A stretch of 64,000 nucleotides of DNA from positions 1 to 64,000 of the forward strand of contig CAUGTZ010000002.1 in assembly GCA_959602645.1 (NCBI GenBank), read 5' to 3'. The notes beneath the pieces were generated by a model, which had not been told where the DNA came from, did not search any database, and was given only the letters and a program-made list of their open reading frames with translations. Shown piece after piece: positions 35,538-44,270 of the stretch (position 1 is the first letter of the stretch; the number at the start of each line of letters is the position of its first letter). The position numbers and the translations under genes were made by a program. Source of the DNA: an uncultured Collinsella sp. (GTDB lineage Bacteria; Actinomycetota; Coriobacteriia; Coriobacteriales; Coriobacteriaceae).

Positions 35538-38129
35538 ATGACCGCGTACTACCAGCAGGTGCTCGAGGGCACATACGACAACCACGTGCTTCCGTTTTTG
35601 TGGATGAAGGGCGAGAGCCATAAGACCATTGCCGAGTATCTGGAGAAGATCGCCGGCGCCGACATCCACGAGGTCTGTCTCGAAAGCCGCCCACACCCCG
35701 ATTTTTGCGGCGAGGGCTGGTGGCGCGACTTGCGCTTTGTCATTGACGAGTGCAAGCAGCTGGGCCTTAAGCTCTGGATCTTGGACGACGCGCACTTCCC
35801 CACGGGCTTTGCCAACGGCGCCGTCAAGGAGGCCGTGTCCGAGCTCCGCAAGATCGTGCTCACGCACCGCACGTTCGACATCGTGGGCCCCACGTCCGCC
35901 GCGAGCATCGCGCTCGCCAACATGCTCGACAAAACGGAGCGCTTCTACGGCGTGACATTTATGCAGGACGGCAGCCCCGTCGACGTCGCTTACCGAGTAA
36001 TCGACGATGCAGACGGCAACCCCAGCCGCCTGGTCTTCGATGCACCTGCGGGCCTCACGCAGGCATGCGTGATGTTCACGAGCGGCAAGACCTCCTACAA
36101 CGAGGACTACATCAATATGGTCGACCGCACCTCGGTGGCGCAGCTCATCGATGCTGTCTACGAGCCGCATTTTGAGCATCTGGGCGATGAGTTTGGCAAG
36201 ACGATCCTGGGCTTTTTCTCCGATGAGCCCGGATTTGCCAACGAGAAGGGCACCACGGGCCCCGATGGCATCTCGGACACGCTCATCGGCAAGGCCACCG
36301 CGCCCCTACCCTGGTCGGCCGAGCTTGAGCGTCGCCTACGCGCGGCACTGGGCGAGCGCTACCTGGCCGAGCTCCCGCACCTGTGGGACCGCGAGCCGGC
36401 CGGCGCGCACGTACGCCACGTCTATATGGACATCGCGAGCACCCTCTATAAGGAGTGCTTCTGCGACCAGCTCGGAGACTGGTGCCGCGCGCGCGGCGTG
36501 CAGTACATCGGCCACGTTATCGAGGACAAGGACTGCCACGCGCGCCTGGGCGTGGGCGCCGGGCACTACTTCCGCGCCGTGGGCGGTCAGGACATGGCGG
36601 GCGTCGACATCGTGATCAACCAGCTGGTACCCGGCATGGACCGCGGCCTTCACAGCTACGGACGCGGCGTGTGGGACCTCGAGTTCTATAACTACGTGCT
36701 GCCCAAGCTGGGCTCCTCGGCAGCACACCTCGATCCCAAAAAGCAGGGGCGCTGCATAGCCGAGGTCTTTGGCGCATTTGGATGGCACGAAGGCCTACGC
36801 GAGATGAAGTGGATCGCCGATCATTTTTTGGTGCGCGGCGTCAATTGGTTTGTGCCGCATGCCTTTAGCATGGCCGCCTTCCCCGACTGGGACTGCCCGC
36901 CGCATTTCTATGCGCATGGCCAAAACCCCCAGTTTGCACACTTTGGGCAGCTCATGAGCTACATGAACCGTACGGCGAGCCTGCTGAGCGGCGGGCGCGC
37001 AACGACCCCGGTGGCGCTTCTCTACCATGCGGACGCCGAGTGGGCAGGCGAGGCGAACTTTATGCAGCATGCCGCCTCCGAGCTTATGCGCGCGCAGGTC
37101 GACTTTGACATCGTGCCGGCAGAGGCATTTGAGGACGCAGGGCGCTATGCCGTTGAAATTGCCGCAGACGGTAGCGGCTTTGGCGTGAACGGCCAGGCAT
37201 ACCGCTGCCTGGTGATGCCCGGAGCCGAGTTTGTCGGCGGAGCCGTGCTCGACTTTGCCGCGCGCGCCGCAGCCGCAGGTGTTGCCGTGTACGCGCTGGA
37301 TGAGTTGCCGAGCAAGCGCTACGACGGTGATATTGCAGCCCGCGAGGGCTTTGCCTCCGTGGATGCAGCCGCGGTCGCCGGCATCAAGCTCCTGGCAACC
37401 GCCGAGCTCGCAGGCACGCTTGCCGACGCCGGTATGCAGACCGTGGTTTGTGCCGAGCCCCAGCCCTGGCTGCGCGCACTGCGCTACGAGCGGGCGGGCG
37501 AGACCTATCTAATGCTCGTCAACGAGCATCCCAAGCAGGGTATCTCCACTCAGATTGCGCTTGCCGACGGCACACCCGTTGCAGGCGCGCGCCTCGACCT
37601 GCTCAACGGCACCGATCCCGCCGCCTTTGACGGCACGCTCGAGCTGGCTCCCTACGAGAGCTGCATCGTGGTCCTTGGGGCTACAGGTTCCGCCGGCGCG
37701 GCAACTGCTGGAGACGAAGCCACATGCGTCGACGGGCCCTGGGCGGTTGCCTTCTCTGCCCCTGGCACCGATGCCTTTGGCGAGTCTGTTGAGCTTGCAG
37801 ACCTGCACGACCTTTCCTCGGCCGAGTTCCCCGGCAAGGCCGGCACATTCCGCTACCGGGCCTCCTTTGTCCTGGGCGAAGCGGCCACCCGCACCGTCAT
37901 CGACCTTGGCGAGGTCTTTGAGACCGCAGCCGTCACCCTCGACGGCAAATCCCTCGGCACCCGCATCTGTCCGCCTTACCGCTTTGAGGCCGCCGCACTT
38001 TTAGCCGGCGAGCACGCGCTTACGATCGATATCATCAACACCCTCGACCACGCCGTCCCCGACATGTTCGGCATGACCGAGCCCTCCGATCCCAGCGGCC
38101 TCTTGGGGCCCGTACGCGTGCTCGGGTAA
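35538..38129 (+). CDS. Large glycoside hydrolase, GH106-like
   Basis: An 863-residue protein without signal peptide, hence cytoplasmic. The N-terminal barrel carries PFLWMKGES, HEVCLESRPHPDFCGEGWW and LWILDDAHFPTGFANG, patterns I associate with the GH106 alpha-L-rhamnosidase group and close relatives. A Rossmann-like middle domain and a C-terminal beta-sandwich (about 740-863, RYRASFVLGE, TVIDLGEVFETAAVTLDGK) follow. AAGGAGGA precedes ATG 35538. Regulated by the divergent AraC gene. Substrate uncertain; rhamnose-containing glycans or plant glycosides are possible. Confidence 0.8.
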   Translation: MTAYYQQVLEGTYDNHVLPFLWMKGESHKTIAEYLEKIAGADIHEVCLESRPHPDFCGEGWWRDLRFVIDECKQLGLKLWILDDAHFPTGFANGAVKEAVSELRKIVLTHRTFDIVGPTSAASIALANMLDKTERFYGVTFMQDGSPVDVAYRVIDDADGNPSRLVFDAPAGLTQACVMFTSGKTSYNEDYINMVDRTSVAQLIDAVYEPHFEHLGDEFGKTILGFFSDEPGFANEKGTTGPDGISDTLIGKATAPLPWSAELERRLRAALGERYLAELPHLWDREPAGAHVRHVYMDIASTLYKECFCDQLGDWCRARGVQYIGHVIEDKDCHARLGVGAGHYFRAVGGQDMAGVDIVINQLVPGMDRGLHSYGRGVWDLEFYNYVLPKLGSSAAHLDPKKQGRCIAEVFGAFGWHEGLREMKWIADHFLVRGVNWFVPHAFSMAAFPDWDCPPHFYAHGQNPQFAHFGQLMSYMNRTASLLSGGRATTPVALLYHADAEWAGEANFMQHAASELMRAQVDFDIVPAEAFEDAGRYAVEIAADGSGFGVNGQAYRCLVMPGAEFVGGAVLDFAARAAAAGVAVYALDELPSKRYDGDIAAREGFASVDAAAVAGIKLLATAELAGTLADAGMQTVVCAEPQPWLRALRYERAGETYLMLVNEHPKQGISTQIALADGTPVAGARLDLLNGTDPAAFDGTLELAPYESCIVVLGATGSAGAATAGDEATCVDGPWAVAFSAPGTDAFGESVELADLHDLSSAEFPGKAGTFRYRASFVLGEAATRTVIDLGEVFETAAVTLDGKSLGTRICPPYRFEAAALLAGEHALTIDIINTLDHAVPDMFGMTEPSDPSGLLGPVRVLG

Positions 38130-38182
38130 CGCCCCGGGCGCAAACGGCCCAACAAGGACAGCGCCCCTATGTTGAGCCCGCA

Positions 38183-38220
38183 CAGCGTCGAGCGGTCCGT
38201 CGTTCATAGATCGGCGGACC
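38183..38220. repeat. Partial structured element (box plus hairpin), copy 3
   Basis: The box CAGCGTCGAGC (38183-38193) is followed by a hairpin GGTCCGTCG/CGGCGGACC (38194-38202/38212-38220) with a 9-nt loop and one G-U pair. Upstream GAGCCCGCA resembles the right arm of stem 1 in copy 1, but the left arm is not clear. Confidence 0.6.
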
Positions 38221-38295
38221 AAAACTCCCAGCCAAGCCGAACGTTTTATTTATCGCTATGATTGGTTTATCGCGACGCAAACGCATAGGAGCCAT

Positions 38296-39150
38296 ATGGA
38301 TATCAGGCGGAAGATCACGCAGGGCAAAAGCCTCACCCCCACCGAGCAACAACTTGGGCGAACGGCCCTCGCCATGGGTGAGGATGTGCGCGGGCTTTCC
38401 ATTAAGGAATTTGCCGCGTGCGCCAACGTTTCGGTCGCGAGCGTGCACCGCTTTTGCAAAAAGCTCGGCCTCAAGGGATTCAAAGACCTCAAGGTCGAGC
38501 TCATCCGCCAGGCGACCGAGGCGGGCAACCGGCGCGACGTGGACATCAACTTTCCCTTCGATGCCACCTCCACCCCTGCGCAGGTGATGGAGCGCATGGA
38601 GGGGCTCTACCAGACCACCTTGGCCGAAACGCAGGAGCTGCTCGACCCTGCACAGCTCGACCACGCCGCCAAGCTCATCATGCGCGCCGGCACCGTGGAC
38701 ATCTACACGGGCTCGCATAACCTGTATCCAGCGGGAATGTTCCGCGATCGCTTGCTTTCCGCCGGCAAAAGCGCGACGTGCCACGACAGCGTCGAGGCGC
38801 AGGTGCGCACGGCGCTCGCCTCGGGTCCCGACCATGTGGCAATCATCATCTCCTACAGCGGCCTTGCCCCCAACCTCAAGGAGATCTTGCCGATCCTTAG
38901 CAGTCGACATGTCCCGGTCATCGTCATCGGCACGCCGTACTGTGCCCGCATTCACCCCGGCTTTGCCGCCTATCTCACGGTAAGCGACCACGAGAGCATG
39001 ACGCACCGCATCACGCAATTCGCCAGCCATATCGCCGTGCAATACGTACTCGATTCGTTCTATAGCAGCTACTTTGCCAAAGATTACGCCCGCTGCTCCG
39101 AGTTCTTAGAGCGCTCGTTCCCCTACACCCGCCTGCCCGGACTCAAGTAG
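38296..39150 (+). CDS. RpiR-family transcriptional regulator
   Basis: A 284-residue regulator. N-terminal HTH_6 domain (1-75, SIKEFAACANVSVASVHRFCKKLG) and a SIS sugar-phosphate-binding domain (about 110-240, VDIYTGSHNLYPAG, HVAIIISYSGLAPNLKEILP). TAGGAG precedes ATG 38296. It probably senses a phosphosugar derived from the neighbouring GH1 or GH106-like enzymes. Same strand as the GH106-like gene, 166 nt downstream. Confidence 0.92.
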   Translation: MDIRRKITQGKSLTPTEQQLGRTALAMGEDVRGLSIKEFAACANVSVASVHRFCKKLGLKGFKDLKVELIRQATEAGNRRDVDINFPFDATSTPAQVMERMEGLYQTTLAETQELLDPAQLDHAAKLIMRAGTVDIYTGSHNLYPAGMFRDRLLSAGKSATCHDSVEAQVRTALASGPDHVAIIISYSGLAPNLKEILPILSSRHVPVIVIGTPYCARIHPGFAAYLTVSDHESMTHRITQFASHIAVQYVLDSFYSSYFAKDYARCSEFLERSFPYTRLPGLK

Positions 39151-39183
39151 CGACGAGCGTGGATTTTTGGACACTCAGATAAC

Positions 39184-39247
39184 GAGCGTGGATAATCTCC
39201 CACTTTGAGCCTGCATGCGGCCCAAAAACGGGAGATTATCCACGCTC
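39184..39247. repeat. Palindromic repeat family B, copy 2
   Basis: Arms GAGCGTGGATAATCTCCC (39184-39201) and its complement (39230-39247). Compared with copy 1 an A-to-C change in one arm is matched in the other. It is preceded by GGATTTTTGGACACTC, a motif also present at 40026 and 56505. Confidence 0.9.
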
Positions 39248-39293
39248 ATTTTGGGTCCCCCGGGAACGCATGAGGAGGGCGGATAGACAGCCG

Positions 39294-39914
39294 TTATTTG
39301 CGAGGCGTCAGCGACGTAAAGAGTCCGTGTTGGTTGCAGTAAAGATATATCCTGCCGCGCCCGGTAATATGGAAGCGCGGCTGCACCGATTGCTCTGGAT
39401 AGAGCTTCTTAAAGCAGATGCCGTCCATAGTCGCATATGCCACAAAGCTAATGTAGTGATCCTTGGTCATTGGATGATCGAGCGTGACGTACCAATCGTC
39501 CTCGATGCGCTCGATGGAAAAGGCGTGGTCCGCGTCCGGCTCTTCGGCCTCCTGGGGAAACATCGTGGAGCCACAGCAGCTAAAGCTGCCTTCTCCGAGC
39601 GCGTGCACAACGTTTCCGCAGATAGGGCAAACGTAAAAGACGCCTTTGAGCATATTGCCTGCACGGTTGGCGTTGGCCCGAATGTCACCAGCCAAAAGCT
39701 CAGCCACGCTTATGCCGAGTCTCTGGGCCAAAGGCTCAACGAGGGAAATGTCGGGAAGGCCGCGGCCGGATTCCCACTTGCTGACGGCTTTATCGGTCAC
39801 GCCAAGGCTTTCCGCCAGGGCGCGCTGGGTGAGGCCGCGCTCTTCGCGCAGCTGCTTGATGGCATGCGCTGCCAAAAAAGTATGGGAGGCATTGGTTTGC
39901 CGTGTCTGGTTCAT
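39294..39914 (-). CDS. XRE-family HTH fused to a desulfoferrodoxin-like domain
   Basis: A 206-residue fusion. Residues 15-75 are a Cro/C1 HTH (LREERGLTQRALAESLGVTD). Residues 94-116 are a desulforedoxin-type iron site, CPICG...CCG, with Cys96, 99, 113 and 114. Residues 125-206 copy the superoxide reductase site: His130, His147 and His153 (HPMTKDHYI), Cys193 and His196 (CNQHGL). The catalytic Lys before the first His is replaced by Asp, so it may sense rather than reduce. ATG at 39914 is chosen although its ribosome site is weak; an ATG at 39971 is possible. Confidence 0.85.
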   Translation of the reverse strand: MNQTRQTNASHTFLAAHAIKQLREERGLTQRALAESLGVTDKAVSKWESGRGLPDISLVEPLAQRLGISVAELLAGDIRANANRAGNMLKGVFYVCPICGNVVHALGEGSFSCCGSTMFPQEAEEPDADHAFSIERIEDDWYVTLDHPMTKDHYISFVAYATMDGICFKKLYPEQSVQPRFHITGRGRIYLYCNQHGLFTSLTPRK

Positions 39915-40025
39915 GGGCTGTCCAATCAAATTGAAGAAATGGAGTGAACCGGTTCGACAGTCAGTATCCATTTGAAGGCCAGGCTCGACAACCTACGCTG
40001 CGTAGACATGCGCCAATCGAACGAG

Positions 40026-40130
40026 CGCGGATTTTTGGACACTCATCCTGAGTAGTCATTTAAGAACGTCCCCAATGACTACTCATTTATGTCTTTCCCC
40101 TACTCATTTATGTCTGTCCCCAATGACTAC
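40026..40130. repeat. Repeat family C cluster
   Basis: GGATTTTTGGACACTCATCC is followed by three partial or complete units of the ACTCATTTA-GTCCCCAATGACT type, one degenerate (GTCTTTCCCCTACTCATTTA). The last unit runs directly into structured element copy 2. Confidence 0.8.
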
Positions 40131-40304
40131 CAAGGCAACGCCGATGTTTTGGCAACGACAGCGAAAACCCGCCAGAGCGAGCAAGGTGCCTTGAAACGAG
40201 GCGGCATTGATCTTTCGATCATGCCGCCGAAGTTGAAAGGCAGATTGCCGCTCTGGCGGGTTTGCAGCGTCGAGCCGTTACGCGGGTTGGTAAACCCGCG
40301 TAAC
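40128..40304. repeat. Structured three-stem intergenic element, copy 2
   Basis: Begins CAATGACTACCAAGGCAACG. Stem 1: 40165-40179 with 40249-40263 (15 bp). Inner stem: GGCGGCAT (40200-40207) with 40221-40228, extended by GATC-TTTC-GATC after one bulged T. Then CAGCGTCGAGC (40265-40275) and a 12-bp hairpin with GGTA loop (40277-40288/40293-40304). Its last base is the final base of the pyrE stop codon. Loops and boxes match copy 1 while most stem bases differ in a compensated way. Confidence 0.8.
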
Positions 40305-40987
40305 TACTCCCGAGCTCCGTACTGCTCGTAGTAGGCGTCGATAGCGGTCTTGAGCTCGTCGTCGATGACGACTTTGCCGTCGATCTCGTGGTTGTAGAGG
40401 GTCTCGACGACCTCGGCCATGGAGACGATGCTCGCGACGGGGAAACCGTACTTGGCCTCGATCTCCTTCTGCGCGGTGGTCACGCCACCCTTGCCGACCT
40501 CCATGCGGTTGAGGGACACGATGAGGCCCTTGATCTCGACATCGGCAGCAGCCTTGACCTTGGGATAGGTCTCGTCGATGGACTTACCGCTGGTAGTGAC
40601 GTCCTCGACCATGACCACGCGGTCGCCGTCCTGGGGCTCGTAGCCCAGCAGGTTGCCCTTGTCAGCGCCGTGGTCCTTGGCCTCCTTGCGATCGCAGCAG
40701 TACTTGACCTCCTTGCTGTACAACTCGTGGTAGGCAATTGCGGTCACGACGGCCAACGGAATACCCTTGTAGGCCGGTCCAAACAGCACGTCAAAGTCGT
40801 CGCCAAAGTTATCGTGGATTGCCTGGGCGTAATACTCGCCCAGCTTCTTGAGCTGGTAGCCCGTCACGTAAGCGCCGGCATTCATAAAGAACGGGGACTG
40901 ACGGCCGCTCTTGAGCGTAAAGCTGCCGAACTTAAGAACGTCGGACTCAACCATAAACTTGATGAACTCTTGCTTGTAAGCCTCCAT
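40304..40987 (-). CDS. pyrE: Orotate phosphoribosyltransferase
   Basis: A 227-residue OPRTase that converts orotate and PRPP to OMP in pyrimidine synthesis. The PRPP-binding motif VVMVEDVTTSGKS and the N-terminal FTLKSGRQSPFFMNAG are clear. GAGAGGAGC precedes ATG 40987. It stands alone here, away from other pyr genes, and its stop codon touches the structured element. Confidence 0.97.
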   Translation of the reverse strand: MEAYKQEFIKFMVESDVLKFGSFTLKSGRQSPFFMNAGAYVTGYQLKKLGEYYAQAIHDNFGDDFDVLFGPAYKGIPLAVVTAIAYHELYSKEVKYCCDRKEAKDHGADKGNLLGYEPQDGDRVVMVEDVTTSGKSIDETYPKVKAAADVEIKGLIVSLNRMEVGKGGVTTAQKEIEAKYGFPVASIVSMAEVVETLYNHEIDGKVVIDDELKTAIDAYYEQYGARE

Positions 40988-41116
40988 GCGGGCTCCTCTC
41001 GTAATCGCGTACGTGCCTTCCAGTTTAGCGCAGGCAGGGCGCGTTGCGGGCGCGCTTTGGGGCCTCGGCATTCTGTAAAGGCTTTGTCAGGGGCAATGGT
41101 TTTCCAAACATTGGGG

Positions 41117-41145
41117 TTGACACGGCAAACCCCCTCATCAAGAAT
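41117..41145 (+). promoter_or_regulatory. Promoter upstream of mgtA
   Basis: TTGACA (41117-41122), 17-nt spacer and AAGAAT (41140-41145). This gives a leader of about 270 nt before the mgtA ATG. Confidence 0.65.
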
Positions 41146-41211
41146 ACGGGCGGATTGTAACGGGTACGAGATACCCAAAACGCGCAGCGCTCGGCCTTAA
41201 GGAGGTGTGCC

Positions 41212-41283
41212 ATGGAAGGCAGTCATAGTCGAAAAACCTGCATGTCGCCCTCGGCACGCCGCGAGGATTCCGCACACGCATAA
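41212..41283 (+). CDS. Possible 23-residue leader peptide of mgtA
   Basis: A short frame reading MEGSHSRKTCMSPSARREDS followed by three residues and TAA. It has the best ribosome binding site in the area, AAGGAGG at 41199-41205, 6 nt before the ATG. It lies in the long mgtA leader, after a small hairpin (41162-41176). Leader peptides control mgtA in enterobacteria through Mg2+ or Pro levels; a like role is only inferred here. Confidence 0.45.
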   Translation: MEGSHSRKTCMSPSARREDSAHA

Positions 41284-41305
41284 GCGCCACGAACCGATCG
41301 TCAAA

Positions 41306-41339
41306 ACCACCACAAAGGTGCCTGTCCCTTTGTGGTGGT
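41306..41339. repeat. Palindromic repeat family A, copy 3
   Basis: ACCACCACAAAGG (41306-41318) and CCTTTGTGGTGGT (41327-41339) around TGCCTGTC. It lies inside the mgtA leader transcript and would form a stable hairpin about 80 nt before the start codon. Confidence 0.9.
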
Positions 41340-41422
41340 TCGAAAGCATGACGTGAGCGACATCTAGGTTTTTTGAAGCACATACGACACGTACGCTAAC
41401 TCCCTTCAACAAGGAGGACCCT

Positions 41423-44191
41423 ATGCTGATGCTCAAAACCGCCACGGTACTCGAAGCCATCTCCAAGCGCCGCCGCACGGCGCGCCCCGCCGCTCATACC
41501 GGCATGTCCAAGAACACCATATTCGCCGCCACCCATAGCGCCGAGGATGCCCTCGTGCTGCTCGACGCCACAGCCGACGGCCTCACCGCCGAGCACGCCG
41601 CCGAGCGCCTGAGCGCCGTCGGCCCCAACACCATCGAAGCGCCGACCAAGACGCTCGCCCGCCGCATCGCCGACGCGTTCGTCGATCCCTTCGCTGGCAT
41701 CCTCGCCGCCCTCGCACTGGTCTCGCTCTACATCGACGTGCTCGCCGTGCCCGAGCTGCAGCGTGACCCCTCCACGGTCATCGTCATCGGCATCATGCTG
41801 CTGGTATCGGGCGGCATGAAGTTTATCCAGGAAGCCCGCAGCGGCAATGCGGCCGAGGCCCTTAAGGACCTGGTCTCCAGCACCTGCTGTGCCCTGCGCG
41901 ACGGCGAGCGCGTCGAGATCCCCTTCGACGAGCTCGTCCCCGGCGATGTAATCCGCCTCTCTGCCGGCGACATGGTGCCGGCAGATGCCCGCATCATCAC
42001 CGCGCGCGACCTGTTTGTGATCGAGTCCGCACTCACCGGCGAAAGCGAGGCCGTCGAGAAGACCGCTGCCATCACCGTCGTCGAGGGTGCCGACGGCTCC
42101 GCGCTACCACTCTCTGCCTGCAAGAACATCGTCTTTACCGGCACCTCCGTGCAAAACGGCACCGCCATGGCGCTTGTCGTTGCCACCGGCTCGGACACCT
42201 ACCTGGGCGGCATCGCCAAGATACTCAACGGGCGCGGCGAGAAGAGCGCGTTTGACCGCGGCGTCTCGAGCGTCTCCATGTTGCTCGTACGCCTCATGCT
42301 CGTTATGGCGCCGGCCGTCTTTGCCATCAACGCCGCCACCAAGGGCAACGTCATCGACGCGCTGCTGTTCGCCACGAGCGTGGCCGTGGGCATCACGCCG
42401 CAGATGCTTCCCGTCATCGTGACCACGAGCCTGTCGCAGGGCGCCAAGGACCTCGCCCGCCGCCAGGTTATCGTCAAGGAGCTGCCGGCGATCCAAAACC
42501 TCGGCGCGATGGACGTCCTGTGCTGCGACAAGACCGGCACCCTCACCGAAGACCGCATCGTGCTCGAGCGCTACCTCAACACCGACGGCAACGAGGATGC
42601 GCGCGTGCTGCGCCATGCGTTTTTGAACAGCTTCTTCCAGACCGGCCTCAAAAACCTTATCGACCTGGCCGTCATCGACCGTGCCGATGTGACGCCCTCG
42701 ACCGTCGTGCCCGATTCTATGCTGGGCCAGAGCCTGCGCGACCGCTATACCAAGGTCGACGAGGTGCCCTTCGATTTCTCGCGCCGCCGCCTGAGCGTAG
42801 TTGTCGCCGACGCCCAGGGCAAAACCCAGATGGTCACCAAGGGAGCTGCCGAGGAAATGCTCGAGATCTGCTCCTTTGTCGAGGTCGACGGCGCCGCCCA
42901 GCCGTTCACCGAAGATAAGCTCGCCCAGATTCGCAAGCAGGTCGCCGGGCTCAACGCCGAGGGCCTGCGCGTGATTGCCGTGGCGCAGGAGACCAATCCG
43001 CGCTGCGTGGGCGAATTTGGCATCGCCGACGAGTGCGACATGGTGCTGATGGGCTTTTTGGCCTTCCTCGATCCGCCCAAAGCAAGTGCCACGGGCGCCG
43101 TCGCCACCCTCGAGGCCAAGGGCGTCGCCGTTAAGGTCCTGACCGGCGATAACGACCGTGTCGCCGCCACCATCTGCGAGCAGATCGGTATCGACGCGAG
43201 CAACGTCTTGCTGGGCTCCGAGATCGATGCGCTCGACGATGCCGAGCTTGCCGAGCGCGCCGAGCACACCCACCTCTTCGCCAAGCTCTCGCCACTGCAG
43301 AAGGCGCGCCTGGTGCGCGTCATGCGCGAGCTGCTCGACCACACTGTGGGCTTTATGGGCGACGGCATCAACGACGCCGCCGCCATGCGTGCGAGCGACT
43401 GCGGCATCTCGGTCGATTCGGCCGTCGACATCGCCAAGGAATCCGCCGACATCATCTTGCTCCAGAAAGACCTGGGCGTGCTCGAGCGCGGCATCATCGA
43501 AGGCCGCCGCACCTACGGCAACCTGCTCAAGTACCTCAAGACCACGGTGAGCTCCAACTTTGGCAACGTGCTATCCGTGACCGTCGCGAGCCTGTTCTTG
43601 CCATTCTTGCCCATGAGCGCTCTGCAGTTGGTGCTGCTGTCGCTGGTCTACGAGATCGTGTGCATCGCGCTGCCGTGGGACACCGTCGATGACGCCTGGA
43701 CTGCCCGTCCGCGCGCCTGGGATGCCGCGTCCATTAAGGGCTTTATGCTCGAGTTGGGTCCCGTGAGCTCACTGTTTGATATCGTGACTTTCGCCGCGCT
43801 CTTCTTTGTGGTGTGCCCCGCCGCCGTGGGCGCAAGCTGGGCAGAGCTTGCCGCTATAGGCGACGTCGCAGGCATGGCGGCCTTTACGGCGCTCTTCCAG
43901 AGCGGTTGGTTTGTCGAGTCCATGTGGTCGCAGACGCTCGTGGTCCACATGCTGCGCTCCCCGCGCCTGCCACGCCCGCGCGACCACGCCGCGCCCGCGC
44001 TGTGCCTCCTCACCGTGCTGGGCCTGGTGCTCGTCACCTGGCTACCGGCAAGCCCCATCGCCGATGCGCTGGGTCTCATGCCGCTGCCGCCAATCTTCTT
44101 CGCGCTGCTCATCGGCATTGTCGCCGCCTACATCGCGCTCACCCAACTGGCCAAGCGCCGCTACATCGCCCGCCACGGCGAGCTGCTGTAA
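41423..44191 (+). CDS. mgtA: Magnesium-importing P-type ATPase
   Basis: A 922-residue P3B-type ATPase that imports Mg2+. The phosphorylated Asp is in CCDKTGTLTED, the TGES actuator loop in SALTGESEAVEK, the hinge in MGDGINDAAAMRASDCGISVD and about ten membrane helices are arranged as in MgtA. The first about 30 residues are a basic cytoplasmic tail. AAGGAGGA precedes ATG 41423. Expression is probably Mg2+-controlled through the long leader. Confidence 0.95.
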   Translation: MLMLKTATVLEAISKRRRTARPAAHTGMSKNTIFAATHSAEDALVLLDATADGLTAEHAAERLSAVGPNTIEAPTKTLARRIADAFVDPFAGILAALALVSLYIDVLAVPELQRDPSTVIVIGIMLLVSGGMKFIQEARSGNAAEALKDLVSSTCCALRDGERVEIPFDELVPGDVIRLSAGDMVPADARIITARDLFVIESALTGESEAVEKTAAITVVEGADGSALPLSACKNIVFTGTSVQNGTAMALVVATGSDTYLGGIAKILNGRGEKSAFDRGVSSVSMLLVRLMLVMAPAVFAINAATKGNVIDALLFATSVAVGITPQMLPVIVTTSLSQGAKDLARRQVIVKELPAIQNLGAMDVLCCDKTGTLTEDRIVLERYLNTDGNEDARVLRHAFLNSFFQTGLKNLIDLAVIDRADVTPSTVVPDSMLGQSLRDRYTKVDEVPFDFSRRRLSVVVADAQGKTQMVTKGAAEEMLEICSFVEVDGAAQPFTEDKLAQIRKQVAGLNAEGLRVIAVAQETNPRCVGEFGIADECDMVLMGFLAFLDPPKASATGAVATLEAKGVAVKVLTGDNDRVAATICEQIGIDASNVLLGSEIDALDDAELAERAEHTHLFAKLSPLQKARLVRVMRELLDHTVGFMGDGINDAAAMRASDCGISVDSAVDIAKESADIILLQKDLGVLERGIIEGRRTYGNLLKYLKTTVSSNFGNVLSVTVASLFLPFLPMSALQLVLLSLVYEIVCIALPWDTVDDAWTARPRAWDAASIKGFMLELGPVSSLFDIVTFAALFFVVCPAAVGASWAELAAIGDVAGMAAFTALFQSGWFVESMWSQTLVVHMLRSPRLPRPRDHAAPALCLLTVLGLVLVTWLPASPIADALGLMPLPPIFFALLIGIVAAYIALTQLAKRRYIARHGELL

Positions 44192-44248
44192 CGCATGAGT
44201 TGTTACGCTCGACCCATCAGGCGGTCAAAAAGTCCCGCCTCACTGTCC

Positions 44249-44261
44249 CCTTTGTGGTGGT
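44249..44261. repeat. Partial copy of repeat family A
   Basis: ACTGTCC followed by CCTTTGTGGTGGT matches the right half of the family A palindrome. It lies between the convergent mgtA and lipoprotein genes. Confidence 0.7.
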
Positions 44262-44270
44262 TTTGGTGCG

